From Corella eumyota (Eukaryota; Chordata; Ascidiacea; Phlebobranchia; Corellidae): DNA of 64,000 nt. A program made the translations under genes and the position numbers. The stretch covers positions 4,836,001-4,900,000 of the forward strand of contig OY720099.1 of assembly GCA_963082875.1 (NCBI GenBank). Direction: 5' to 3'. Of the stretch, positions 1-15,040 are shown piece after piece. Position 1 is the first letter of the stretch, and each line of letters begins with the position of its first letter. The notes beneath the pieces are model-generated. The model was not told the origin of the DNA, ran no database searches, and saw only the letters and a program-made list of their open reading frames with translations.

Positions 1-1866
1 GAAACTTTTATTAAAAATTTATGAAATCTCAAAACCTAAAATTTTGTATTTTATTAGACGCGCATTGGCCTAACTAACATTCAAGATAAAACATTTCGCA
101 AAATTTTTAGTAAAACAAAAGTTTGAGGTAATTTTTATTTTGGGTTTAATTAGGTCACGTGATATTTTTTGCCAATGATATTGCATACAAATTTTTTGAA
201 AAAAAATAAAAAATTTTAAATCGAAAAATAATTGTTGTGTTAGAACCGCACAGGTCCAATTACCGTGTTTACAAAATATTTTTCGAAAATATTAATATTC
301 ATAAAAGTTATGAAACTTTTATTAAAAATTTATGAAATCTCAAAACCTAAAATTTTGTATTTTATTAGACGCGCATTGGCCTAACTAACATTCAAGATAA
401 AACATTTCGCAAAAATTTTTAGTAAAACAAAAGTTTGAGGTAATTTTTATTTTGGGTTTAATTAGGTCACGTGATATTTTTGGCCAATGAGATTGCATAC
501 AAATTTTTTGAAAAAAAATAAAAAATTTTAAATCGAAAAATAATTGTTGTGTTAGAACCGCACAGGTCCAATTACCGTGTTTACAAAATATTTTTCGAAA
601 ATATTAATATTCATAAAAGTTATGAAACTTTTATTAAAAATTTATGAAATCTCAAAACCTAAAATTTTCTATTTTATTAGACGCGCATTGGCCTAACTAA
701 CATTCAAGATAAAACATTTCGCAAAATTTTTAGTAAAACAAAAGTTTGAGGTAATTTTTATTTTAGGTTTAATTAGGTCACGTGATAATTTTGGCCAATG
801 AGATTGCATACAAATTTTTTGAAAAAAATTAAAAAATTTTAAATCGAAAAATAATTGTTGTGTTAGAACCGCACAAGTCTAATTACCGTGTTTACAAAAT
901 ATTTTTCAAAAATATTAATATTCATAAAAGTTATGAAACTTTTATTAAAAATTTATGAAATCTCAAAACCTAAAATTTTGTATTTTATTAGACGCGCATT
1001 GGCCTAAATAACATTCAAGATAAAACATTTTGCGAAAATTTTCAATAAAACAAAAGTTTGAGGTAATTTTTATTTTGGTTTTAATTGGGTCACGTGATAT
1101 TTTTGGCCACTGATATTGCATACAAATTTTTTGAAAATAAATAAAAAATTTTAAATCGAAAAATAATTGTTGTGTTAGAACCGCACAGGTCCAATTACCG
1201 TGTTTACAAAATATTTTTCGAAAATATTAATATTCATAAAAGTTATGAAACTTTTATAAAAATTTATGAAATCTCAAAACCTAAAATTTTGTATTTTATT
1301 AGACGCGCATTGGCCTAACTAACATTCAAGATAAAACATTTCGCGAAAATTTTTAGTAAAACAAAAGTTTGAGGTAATTTTTATTTTGGTTTTAATTAGG
1401 TCACGTGATATTTTTGGCCAATGATATTGCATACAAATTTTTGGAAAAAAAATGAAAAATTTTAAATCGAAAAATAATTGTTGTGTTAGAACCGCACAGG
1501 TCCAATTACCGTGTTTACAAAATATTTTTCGAAAATATTTATATTCATAAAAGTTATGAAACTTTTAATCAAAATTTATGAAATCTCAAAACCTAAAATT
1601 TTGTATTTTATTAGACGCGCATTGGCTTAACTAACATTCAAGATAAAACATTTCGCGAAAATTTTCAGTAAAACAAAAGTTTGAGGTAATTTTTATTTTG
1701 GTTTTAATTAGGTCACGTGATATTTTTGGCCAATGATATTGCATACAAATTTTTTGAAAAAAACTAAAAAATTTTAAATCGAAAAATAATTGTTGTGTTA
1801 GAACCTCACAGGTCCAATTACCGTGTTTACAAAATATATTTCGAAAATATTAATATTCATAATAGT

Positions 1867-4800
1867 TATGAAACTTTTATTAAAAATTTATGAAATCTCA
1901 AAATCTGAAATTTTATATTTAATTAGGCGCGCATTGGCCTAACTAACATTCAAGATAAAACATTTTGCAAAAATTTTGAGTAGAACAAAAGTTTGAGATA
2001 ATTTTTATTTTAGGTTTAATTAGGTCACGTGATATTTTTGGCCAATGATATTGCATACAAAATTTTTGAAAAAAAATAAAATATTTTAAATCGAAAAATA
2101 ATTGTTGTGTTAGAACCGCACAGGTCCAATTACCGTGTTTACAAAATATTTTTCGAAAATATTAATATTCATAAAAGTTATGAAACTTTTAATAAAAATT
2201 TATAAAATTTCAAAACCTAAAATTTTGTATTTTATTAGACGCGCATTGGCCTAACTAACATTCAAGATAAAACATTTCGTGAAAATTTTTAGTAAAACAA
2301 AAGTTTGAGGTAATTTTTATTTTGGGTTTAATTAGGTCACGTGATATTTTTGGCCAATGAGATTGCATACAAATTTTTTGAAATAAACTAAAAAATTTTA
2401 AATCGAAAAATAATTGTTGTGTTAGAACCTCACAGGTCCAATTACCGTGTTTACAAAATATATTTCGAAAATATTAATATTCATAATAGTTATGAAACTT
2501 TTATTAAAAATTTATGAAATCTCAAAATCTGAAATTTTATATTTAATTAGGCGCGCATTGGCCTAACTAACATTCAAGATAAAACATTTTGCAAAAATTT
2601 TGAGTAGAACAAAAGTTTGAGATAATTTTTATTTTAGGTTTAATTAGGTCACGTGATATTTTTGGCCAATGATATTGCATACAAATTTTTGAAAAAAAAT
2701 AAAATATTTTAAATCGAAAAATAATTGTTGTGTTAGAACCGCACAGGTCCAATTACCGTGTTTACAAAATATTTTTCGAAAATATTAATATTCATAAAAG
2801 TTATGAAACTTTTAATAAAAATTTATAAAATTTCAAAACCTAAAATTTTGTATTTTATTAGACGCGCATTGGCCTAACTAACATTCAAGATAAAACATTT
2901 CGTGAAAATTTTTAGTAAAACAAAAGTTTGAGGTAATTTTTATTTTGGGTTTAATTAGGTCACGTGATATTTTTGGCCAATGAGATTGCATACAAATTTT
3001 TTGAAATAAACTAAAAAATTTTAAATCGAAAAATAATTGTTGTGTTAGAACCTCACAGGTCCAATTACCGTGTTTACAAAATATATTTCGAAAATATTAA
3101 TATTCATAATAGTTATGAAACTTTTATTAAAAATTTATGAAATCTCAAAATCTGAAATTTTATATTTAATTAGGCGCGCATTGGCCTAACTAACATTCAA
3201 GATAAAACATTTTGCAAAAATTTTGAGTAGAACAAAAGTTTGAGATAATTTTTATTTTAGGTTTAATTAGGTCACGTGATATTTTTGGCCAATGATATTG
3301 CATACAAATTTTTGGAAAAAAAATGAAAAATTTTAAATCGAAAAATAATTGTTGTGTTAGAACCGCACAGGTCCAATTACCGTGTTTACAAAATATTTTT
3401 CGAAAATATTTATATTCATAAAAGTTATGAAACTTTTAATCAAAATTTATGAAATCTCAAAACCTAAAATTTTGTATTTTATTAGACGCGCATTGGCTTA
3501 ACTAACATTCAAGATAAAACATTTCGCGAAAATTTTCAGTAAAACAAAAGTTTGAGGTAATTTTTATTTTGGTTTTAATTAGGTCACGTGATATTTTTGG
3601 CCAATGATATTGCATACAAATTTTTTGAAAAAAACTAAAAAATTTTAAATCGAAAAATAATTGTTGTGTTAGAACCTCACAGGTCCAATTACCGTGTTTA
3701 CAAAATATATTTCGAAAATATTAATATTCATAATAGTTATGAAACTTTTATTAAAAATTTATGAAATCTCAAAATCTGAAATTTTATATTTAATTAGGCG
3801 CGCATTGGCCTAACTAACATTCAAGATAAAACATTTTGCAAAAATTTTGAGTAGAACAAAAGTTTGAGATAATTTTTATTTTAGGTTTAATTAGGTCACG
3901 TGATATTTTTGGCCAATGATATTGCATACAAAATTTTTGAAAAAAAATAAAATATTTTAAATCGAAAAATAATTGTTGTGTTAGAACCGCACAGGTCCAA
4001 TTACCGTGTTTACAAAATATTTTTCGAAAATATTAATATTCATAAAAGTTATGAAACTTTTAATAAAAATTTATAAAATTTCAAAACCTAAAATTTTGTA
4101 TTTTATTAGACGCGCATTGGCCTAACTAACATTCAAGATAAAACATTTCGTGAAAATTTTTAGTAAAACAAAAGTTTGAGGTAACTTTTATTTTGGGTTT
4201 AATTAGGTCACGTGATATTTTTGGCCAATGAGATTGCATACAAATTTTTTGAAATAAACTAAAAAATTTTAAATCGAAAAATAATTGTTGTGTTAGAACC
4301 GCACAGGTCCAATTACCGTGTTTACAAAATATTTTTCGAAAATATTTATATTCATAAAAGTTATGAAACTTTTAATCAAAATTTATGAAATCTCAAAACC
4401 TAAAATTTTGTATTTTATTAGACGCGCATTGGCTTAACTAACATTCAAGATAAAACATTTCGCGAAAATTTTCAGTAAAACAAAAGTTTGAGGTAATTTT
4501 TATTTTGGTTTTAATTAGGTCACGTGATATTTTTGGCCAATGATATTGCATACAAATTTTTTGAAAAAAACTAAAAAATTTTAAATCGAAAAATAATTGT
4601 TGTGTTAGAACCTCACAGGTCCAATTACCGTGTTTACAAAATATATTTCGAAAATATTAATATTCATAATAGTTATGAAACTTTTATTAAAAATTTATGA
4701 AATCTCAAAATCTGAAATTTTATATTTAATTAGGCGCGCATTGGCCTAACTAACATTCAAGATAAAACATTTTGCAAAAATTTTGAGTAGAACAAAAGTT

Positions 4801-6600
4801 TGAGATAATTTTTATTTTAGGTTTAATTAGGTCACGTGATATTTTTGGCCAATGATATTGCATACAAAATTTTTGAAAAAAAATAAAATATTTTAAATCG
4901 AAAAATAATTGTTGTGTTAGAACCGCACAGGTCCAATTACCGTGTTTACAAAATATTTTTCGAAAATATTAATATTCATAAAAGTTATGAAACTTTTAAT
5001 AAAAATTTATAAAATTTCAAAACCTAAAATTTTGTATTTTATTAGACGCGCATTGGCCTAACTAACATTCAAGATAAAACATTTCGTGAAAATTTTTAGT
5101 AAAACAAAAGTTTGAGGTAACTTTTATTTTGGGTTTAATTAGGTCACGTGATATTTTTGGCCAATGAGATTGCATACAAATTTTTTGAAATAAACTAAAA
5201 AATTTTAAATCGAAAAATAATTGTTGTGTTAGAACCTCACAGGTCCAATTACCGTGTTTACAAAATATATTTCGAAAATATTAATATTCATAATAGTTAT
5301 GAAACTTTTATTAAAAATTTATGAAATCTCAAAATCGGAAATTTTATATTTAATTAGGCGCGCATTGGCCTAACTAACATTCAAGATAAAACATTTTGCA
5401 AAAATTTTGAGTAGAACAAAAGTTTGAGATAATTTTTATTTTAGGTTTAATTAGGTCACGTGATATTTTTGGCCAATGATATTGCATACAAAATTTTTGA
5501 AAAAAAATAAAATATTTTAAATCGAAAAATAATTGTTGTGTTAGAACCGCACAGGTCCAATTACCGTGTTTACAAAATATTTTTCGAAAATATTAATATT
5601 CATAAAAGTTATGAAACTTTTAATAAAAATTTATAAAATTTCAAAACCTAAAATTTTGTATTTTATTAGACGCGCATTGGCCTAACTAACATTCAAGATA
5701 AAACATTTCGTGAAAATTTTTAGTAAAACAAAAGTTTGAGGTAATTTTTATTTTGGGTTTAATTAGGTCACGTGATATTTTTGGCCAATGAGATTGCATA
5801 CAAATTTTTTGAAATAAACTAAAAAATTTTAAATCGAAAAATAATTGTTGTGTTAGAACCTCACAGGTCCAATTACCGTGTTTACAAAATATATTTCGAA
5901 AATATTAATATTCATAATAGTTATGAAACTTTTATTAAAAATTTATGAAATCTCAAAATCTGAAATTTTATATTTAATTAGGCGCGCATTGGCCTAACTA
6001 ACATTCAAGATAAAACATTTTGCAAAAATTTTGAGTAGAACAAAAGTTTGAGATAATTTTTATTTTAGGTTTAATTAGGTCACGTAATATTTTTGGCCAA
6101 TGATATTGCATACAAAATTTTTGAAAAAAAATAAAATATTTTAAATCGAAAAATAATTGTTGTGTTAGAACCGCACAGGTCCAATTACCGTGTTTACAAA
6201 ATATTTTTCGAAAATATTAATATTCATAAAAGTTATGAAACTTTTAATAAAAATTTATAAAATCTCAAAACCTAAAATTTTGTATTTTATTAGACGCGCA
6301 TTGGCCTAACTAACATTCAAGATAAAACATTTCGCGAAAATTTTTAGTAAAACAAAAGTTTGAGGTAATTTTTATTTTGGGTTTAATTAGGTCACGTGAT
6401 ATTTTTGGCCAATGAGATTGCATACAAATTTTTTGAAAAAAAACTAAAAAATTTTAAATCGAAAAATAATTGTTGTGTTAGAACCGCACAGGTCCAATTA
6501 CCGTGTTTACAAAATATATTTCGAAAATATTAAGATTCATAATAGTTATAAAACTTTTATTAAAAATTTATGAAATCTCAAAATCTGAAATTTTATATTT
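1867..6600. repeat. A/B dimer zone of the satellite (~624-bp period)
   Basis: Two monomer subfamilies tend to alternate here. Type A reads AAACCTAAAATTTTGTATTT with ATTAGACGCGC and CATAAAAGTT. Type B reads AAATCTGAAATTTTATATTT with ATTAGGCGCGC, CATAATAGTT and GAGTAGAACAAAAG. The B marker AATAGTTATGAAAC starts near 1861, 2485, 3108, 3732, 4668, 5292 and 5916. Spacing is 623-624 bp, apart from one 936-bp step (three monomers). This is a two-monomer higher-order repeat with an occasional extra monomer. Confidence 0.85.
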
Positions 6601-9600
6601 AATTAAGCGCGCATTGGCCTAACTAACATTCAAGATAAAACATTTCGCGAAAATTTTTAGTAAAACAAAAGTTTGAGGTAATTTTTATTTTGGGTTTAAT
6701 TAGGTCACGTGATATTTTTGGCCAATGAGATTGCATACAAATTTTTTGAAAAAAACTAAAAAATTTTAAATCAAAAAATAATTGTTGTGTTAGAACCTCA
6801 CAGGTCCAATTACCGTGTTTACAAAATATATTTCGAAAATATTAATATTCATAATAGTTATGAAACTTTTATTAAAAATTTATGAAATCTCAAAATCTGA
6901 AATTTTATATTTAATTAGGCGCGCATTGGCCTAACTAACATTCAAGATAAAACATTTTGCAAAAATTTTGAGTAGAACAAAAGTTTGAGATAATTTTTAT
7001 TTTAGGTTTAATTAGGTCACGTAATATTTTTGGCCAATGATATTGCATACAAAATTTTTGAAAAAAAATAAAATATTTTAAATCGAAAAATAATTGTTGT
7101 GTTAGAACCGCACAGGTCCAATTACCGTGTTTACAAAATATTTTTCGAAAATATTAATATTCATAAAAGTTATGAAACTTTTATAAAAATTTATGAAATC
7201 TCAAAACCTAAAATTTTGTATTTTATTAGACGCGCATTGGCCTAACTAACATTCAAGATAAAACATTTCGCGAAAATTTTTAGTAAAACAAAAGTTTGAG
7301 GTAATTTTTATTTTGGTTTTAATTAGGTCACGTGATATTTTTGGCCAATGATATTGCATACAAATTTTTTGAAAAAAAATGAAAAATTTTAAATCGAAAA
7401 ATAATTGTTGTGTTAGAACCGCACAGGTCCAATTACCGTGTTTACAAAATATTTTTCGAAAATATTCATATTCATAAAAGTTATGAAACTTTTAATCAAA
7501 ATTTATGAAATCTCAAAACCTAAAATTTTGTATTTTATTAGACGCGCATTGGCCTAACTAACATTCAAGATAAAACATTTCGCAAAAATTTTCAGTAAAA
7601 CAAAAGTTTGAGGTAATTTTTATTTTGGTTTTAATTAGGTCACGTGATATTTTTGGCCAATGATATTGCATACAAATTTTTTGAAAAAAAATAAAAAATT
7701 TTAAATCGAAAAATAATTGTTGTGTTAGAACCGCACAGGTCCAATTACCGTGTTTACAAAATATTTTTCCAAAATATTAATATTCATAATAGTTATGAAA
7801 CTTTTATTAAAAATTTATGAAATCTCAAAATCTGAAATTTTATATTTAATTAGGCGCGCATTGGCCTAACTAACATTCAAGATAAAACATTTCGCAAAAT
7901 TTTTAGTAAAACAAAAGTTTGAGGTAATTTTTATTTTGGGTTTAATTAGGTCACGTGATATTTTTGGCCAATGATATTGCATACAAATTTTTTGAAAAAA
8001 AATAAAAAATTTTAAATCGAAAAATAATTGTTGTGTTAGAACCGCACAGGTCCAATTACCGTGTTTACAAAATATTTTTCGAAAATATTAATATTCATAA
8101 AAGTTATGAAACTTTTAATAAAAATTTATAAAATCTCAAAACCTAAAATTTTGTATTTTATTAGACGCGCATTGGCCTAACTAACATTCAAGATAAAACA
8201 TTTCGCGAAAATTTTTAGTAAAACAAAAGTTTGAGATAATTTTTATTTTGGGTTTAATTAGGTCACGTGATATTTTTGGCCAATGATATTGCATACAAAT
8301 TTTTTGAAAAAAAAATAAAAAATTTTAAATCGAAAAATAATTGTTGTGTTAGAACCGCACAGGTCCAATTACCGTGTTTACAAAATATTTTTCGAAAATA
8401 TTAATATTCATAAAAGTTATGAAACTTTTATTAAAAATTTATGAAATCTCAAAACCTAAAATTTTGTATTTTATTAGACGCGCATTGGCCTAACTAACAT
8501 TCAAGATAAAACATTTCGCGAAAATTTTCAGTAAAACAAAAGTTTGAGGTAATTTTTATTTTGGGTTTAATTAGGTCACGTGATATTTTTGACCAATGAT
8601 ATTGCATACAAATTTTTTAAAAAAAAATAAAAAATTTTAAATCGAAAAATAATTGTTGTGTTAGAACCGCACAGGTCCAATTACCGTGTTTACAAAATAT
8701 TTTTCGAAAATATTAATATTCATAATAGTTATGAAACTTTTATTAAAAATTTATAAAATCTCAAAATCTGAAATTTTATATTTAATTAGGCGCGCATTGG
8801 CCTAACTAACATTCAAGATAAAACATTTTGCAAAATTTTGAGTAGAACAAAAGTTTGAGATAATTTTTATTTTGGGTTTAATTAGGTCACGTGATAATTT
8901 TGGCCAATGAGATTGCATACAAATTTTTGGAAAAAAAATAAAAAATTTTAAATCGAAAAATAATTGTTGTGTTAGAACCTCACAGGTCCAATTACCGTGT
9001 TTACAAAATATTTTTCGAAAATATTAATATTCATAATAGTTATGAAACTTTTATTAAAAATTTATAAAATCTCAAAATCTGAAATTTTATATTTAATTAG
9101 GCGCGCATTGGCCTAACTAACATTCAAGATAAAACATTTTGCAAAATTTTGAGTAGAACAAAAGTTTGAGATAATTTTTATTTTGGGTTTAATTAGGTCA
9201 CGTGATAATTTTGGCCAATGAGATTGCATACAAATTTTTTTAAAAAAATAAAAAATTTTAAATCGAAAAATAATTGTTGTGTTAGAACCGCACAGGTCCA
9301 ATTACCGTGTTTACAAAATATTTTTCAAAAATATTAATATTCATAAAAGTTATGAAATTTTTATTAAAAATTTATGAAATCTCAAAACCTAAAATTTTGT
9401 ATTTTTTTAGACGCGCATTGGCCTAACTAACATTCAAGATAAAACATTTCGCGAAAATTTTCAGTAAAACAAAAGTTTGAGGTAATTTTTATTTTGGTTT
9501 TAATTAGGTCACGTGATATTTTTGGCCAATGATATTGCATACAAATTTTTGGAAAAAAAATGAAAAATTTTAAATCGAAAAATAATTGTTGTGTTAGAAC

Positions 9601-12600
9601 CGCACAGGTCCAATTACCGTGTTTACAAAATATTTTTTGAAAATATTAATATTCATAAAAGTTATGAAACTTTTATTAAAAATTTATGAAATCTCAAAAC
9701 CTAAAATTTTGTATTTTATTAGACGCGCATTGGCCTAACTAACATTCAAGATAAAACATTTCGCAAAAATTTTCAGTAAAACAAAAGTTTGAGGTAATTT
9801 TTATTTTGGTTTTAATTAGGTCACGTGATATTTTTGGCCAATGATATTGCATACAAATTTTTGGAAAAAAAATAAAAAATTTTAAATCGAAAAATAATTG
9901 TTGTGTTAGAACCGCACAGGTCCAATTACCGTGTTTACAAAATATTTTTCGAAAATATTAATATTCATAAAAGTTATGAAACTTTTATAAAAATTTATGA
10001 AATCTCAAAACCTAAAATTTTGTATTTTATTAGACGCGCATTGGCCTAACTAACATTCAAGATAAAACATTTCGCGAAAATTTTTAGTAAAACAAAAGTT
10101 TGAGGTAATTTTTATTTTGGTTTTAATTAGGTCACGTGATATTTTTGGCCAATGATATTGCATACAAATTTTTTGAAAAAAAATGAAAAATTTTAAATCG
10201 AAAAATAATTGTTGTGTTAGAACCGCACAGGTCCAATTACCGTGTTTACAAAATATTTTTCGAAAATATTCATATTCATAAAAGTTATGAAACTTTTAAT
10301 CAAAATTTATAAAATCTCAAAACCTAAAATTTTGTATTTTATTAGACGCGCATTGGCCTAACTAACATTCAAGATAAAACATTTCGCAAAAATTTTCAGT
10401 AAAACAAAAGTTTGAGGTAATTTTTATTTTGGTTTTAATTAGGTCACGTGATATTTTTGGCCAATGATATTGCATACAAATTTTTTGAAAAAAAATAAAA
10501 AATTTTAAATCGAAAAATAATTGTTGTGTTAGAACCGCACAGGTCCAATTACCGTGTTTACAAAATATTTTTCCAAAATATTAATATTCATAATAGTTAT
10601 GAAACTTTTATTAAAAATTTATGAAATCTCAAAATCTGAAATTTTATATTTAATTAGGCGCGCATTGGCCTAACTAACATTCAAGATAAAACATTTCGCA
10701 AAATTTTGAGTAAAACAAAAGTTTGAGGTAATTTTTATTTTGGGTTTAATTAGGTCACGTGATATTTTTGGCCAATGATATTGCATACAAATTTTTTGAA
10801 AAAAATAAAAAATTTTAAATCGAAAAATAATTGTTGTGTTAGAACCGCACAGGTCCAATTACCGTGTTTACAAAATATTTTTCGAAAATATTAATATTCA
10901 TAAAAGTTATGAAACTTTTAATAAAAATTTATAAAATCTCAAAACCTTAAATTTTGTATTTTATTAGACGCGCATTGGCCTAACTAACATTCAAGATAAA
11001 ACATTTCGCGAAAATTTTTAGTAAAACAAAAGTTTGAGGTAATTTTTATTTTGGGTTTAATTAGGTCACGTGATATTTTTGGCCAATGAGATTGCATACA
11101 AATTTTTTGAAAAAAACTAAAAAATTTTAAATCGAAAAATAATTGTTGTGTTAGAACCTCACAGGTCCAATTACCGTGTTTACAAAATATATTTCGAAAA
11201 TATTAAGATTCATAATAGTTATAAAACTTTTATTAAAAATTTATGAAATCTCAAAATCTGAAATTTTATATTTAATTAGGCGCGCATTGGCCTAACTAAC
11301 ATTCAAGATAAAACATTTTGCAAAAATTTTGAGTAGAACAAAAGTTTGAGATAATTTTTATTTTAGGTTTAATTAGGTCACGTGATATTTTTGGCCAATG
11401 ATATTGCATACAAAATTTTTGAAAAAAAATAAAATATTTTAAATCGAAAAATAATTGTTGTGTTAGAACCGCACAGGTCCAATTACCGTGTTTACAAAAT
11501 ATTTTTCGAAAATATTAATATTCATAAAAGTTATGAAACTTTTAATAAAAATTTATAAAATCTCAAAACCTAAAATTTTGTATTTTATTAGACGCGCATT
11601 GGCCTAACTAACATTCAAGATAAAACATTTCGCGAAAATTTTTAGTAAAACAAAAGTTTGAGGTAATTTTTATTTTGGGTTTAATTAGGTCACGTGATAT
11701 TTTTGGCCAATGAGATTGCATACAAATTTTTTGAAAAAAACTAAAAAATTTTAAATCGAAAAATAATTGTTGTGTTAGAACCTCACAGGTCCAATTACCG
11801 TGTTTACAAAATATATTTCGAAAATATTAATATTCATAATAGTTATGAAACTTTTATTAAAAATTTATGAAATCTCAAAATCTGAAATTTTATATTTAAT
11901 TAGGCGCGCATTGGCCTAACTAACATTCAAGATTAAACATTTTGCAAAAATTTTGAGTAGAACAAAAGTTTGAGATAATTTTTATTTTAGGTTTAATTAG
12001 GTCACGTAATATTTTTGGCCAATGATATTGCATACAAATTTTTTGAAAAAAAATAAAAAATTTTAAATCGAAAAATAATTGTTGTGTTAGAACCGCACAG
12101 GTCCAATTACCGTGTTTACAAAATATTTTTCCAAAATATTAATATTCATAATAGTTATGAAACTTTTATTAAAAATTTATGAAATCTCAAAATCTGAAAT
12201 TTTATATTTAATTAGGCGCGCATTGGCCTAACTAACATTCAAGATAAAACATTTCGCAAAATTTTTAGTAAAACAAAAGTTTGAGGTAATTTTTATTTTG
12301 GGTTTAATTAGGTCACGTGATATTTTTGGCCAATGATATTGCATACAAATTTTTTGAAAAAAAATAAAAAATTTTAAATCGAAAAATAATTGTTGTGTTA
12401 GAACCGCACAGGTCCAATTACCGTGTTTACAAAATATTTTTCGAAAATATTAATATTCATAAAAGTTATGAAACTTTTAATAAAAATTTATAAAATCTCA
12501 AAACCTAAAATTTTGTATTTTATTAGACGCGCATTGGCCTAACTAACATTCAAGATAAAACATTTCGCGAAAATTTTTAGTAAAACAAAAGTTTGAGATA

Positions 12601-15040
12601 ATTTTTATTTTGGGTTTAATTAGGTCACGTGATATTTTTGGCCAATGATATTGCATACAAATTTTTTGAAAAAAAATAAAAAATTTTAAATCGAAAAATA
12701 ATTGTTGTGTTAGAACCGCACAGGTCCAATTACCGTGTTTACAAAATATTTTTCCAAAATATTAATATTCATAATAGTTATGAAACTTTTATTAAAAATT
12801 TATGAAATTTCAAAATCTGAAATTTTATATTTAATTAGGCGCGCATTGGCCTAACTAACATTCAAGATAAAACATTTCGCAAAATTTTTAGTAAAACAAA
12901 AGTTTGAGGTAATTTTTATTTTGGGTTTAATTAGGTCACGTGATATTTTTGGCCAATGATATTGCATACAAATTTTTTGAAAAAAAATAAAAAATTTTAA
13001 ATCGAAAAATAATTGTTGTGTTAGAACCGCACAGGTCCAATTACCGTGTTTACAAAATATTTTTCGAAAATATTAATATTCATAAAAGTTATGAAACTTT
13101 TAATAAAAATTTATAAAATCTCAAAACCTAAAATTTTGTATTTTATTAGACGCGCATTGGCCTAACTAACATTCAAGATAAAACATTTCGCGAAAATTTT
13201 TAGTAAAACAAAAGTTTGAGATAATTTTTATTTTGGGTTTAATTAGGTCACGTGATATTTTTGGCCAATGATATTGCATACAAATTTTTTGAAAAAAAAT
13301 TAAAAAATTTTAAATCGAAAAATAATTGTTGTGTTAGAACCGCACAGGTCCAATTACCGTGTTTACAAAATATTTTTCGAAAATATTAATATTCATAAAA
13401 GTTATGAAACTTTTATTAAAAATTTATGAAATCTCAAAACCTAAAATTTTGTATTTTATTAGACGCGCATTGGCCTAACTAACATTCAAGATAAAACATT
13501 TCGCGAAAATTTTCAGTAAAACAAAAGTTTGAGGTAATTTTTATTTTGGGTTTAATTAGGTCACGTGATATTTTTGACCAATGATATTGCATACAAACTT
13601 TTTGAAAAAAAATAAAAAATTTTAAATCGAAAAATAATTGTTGTGTTAGAACCGCACAGGTCCAATTACCGTGTTTACAAAATATTTTTCCAAAATATTA
13701 ATATTCATAATAGTTATGAAACTTTTATTAAAAATTTATGAAATCTCAAAATCTGAAATTTTATATTTAATTAGGCGCGCATTGGCCTAACTAACATTCA
13801 AGATAAAACATTTCGCAAAATTTTTAGTAAAACAAAAGTTTGAGGTAATTTTTATTTTGGGTTTAATTAGGTCACGTGATATTTTTGGCCAATGATATTG
13901 CATACAAATTTTTTGAAAAAAAATAAAAAATTTTAAATCGAAAAATAATTGTTGTGTTAGAACCGCACAGGTCCAATTACCGTGTTTACAAAATATTTTT
14001 CGAAAATATTAATATTCATAAAAGTTATGAAACTTTTAATAAAAATTTATAAAATCTCAAAACCTAAAATTTTGTATTTTATTAGACGCGCATTGGCCTA
14101 ACTAACATTCAAGATAAAACATTTCGCGAAAATTTTTAGTAAAACAAAAGTTTGAGATAATTTTTATTTTGGGTTTAATTAGGTCACGTGATATTTTTGG
14201 CCAATGATATTGCATACAAATTTTTTGAAAAAAAAATAAAAAATTTTAAATCGAAAAATAATTGTTGTGTTAGAACCGCACAGGTCCAATTACCGTGTTT
14301 ACAAAATATTTTTCGAAAATATTAATATTCATAAAAGTTATGAAACTTTTATTAAAAATTTATGAAATCTCAAAACCTAAAATTTTGTATTTTATTAGAC
14401 GCGCATTGGCCTAACTAACATTCAAGATAAAACATTTCGCGAAAATTTTCAGTAAAACAAAAGTTTGAGGTAATTTTTATTTTGGGTTTAATTAGGTCAC
14501 GTGATATTTTTGACCAATGATATTGCATACAAATTTTTTGAAAAAAAATAAAAAATTTTAAATCGAAAAATAATTGTTGTGTTAGAACCGCACAGGTCCA
14601 ATTACCGTGTTTACAAAATATTTTTCGAAAATATTAATATTCATAAAAGTTATGAAACTTTTAATAAAAATTTATAAAATCTCAAAACCTAAAATTTTGT
14701 ATTTTATTAGACGCGCATTGGCCTAACTAACATTCAAGATAAAACATTTCGCGAAAATTTTTAGTAAAACAAAAGTTTGAGATAATTTTTATTTTGGGTT
14801 TAATTAGGTCACGTGATATTTTTGGCCAATGATATTGCATACAAATTTTTTGAAAAAAAAATAAAAAATTTTAAATCGAAAAATAATTGTTGTGTTAGAA
14901 CCGCACAGGTCCAATTACCGTGTTTACAAAATATTTTTCGAAAATATTAATATTCATAAAAGTTATGAAACTTTTATTAAAAATTTATGAAATCTCAAAA
15001 CCTAAAATTTTGTATTTTATTAGACGCGCATTGGCCTAAC
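6310..15040. repeat. 28-monomer higher-order block, copy 1 (~8.73 kb)
   Basis: Rare variants recur at a constant offset of about 8,730 bp. Examples are AATTAAGCGCGC at 6601 and 15331, TGACCAATG followed by an A-only run near 8610 and 17340, ATGAAATTTCAAAATC near 12801 and 21531, and ATACAAACTTTTTG at 13591 and 22321. The match begins near 6.3 kb and fades near 15.07 kb, where TTTTTAG and TTTTCAG part company. Edges are approximate. The block is directly followed by its copy. Confidence 0.85.
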
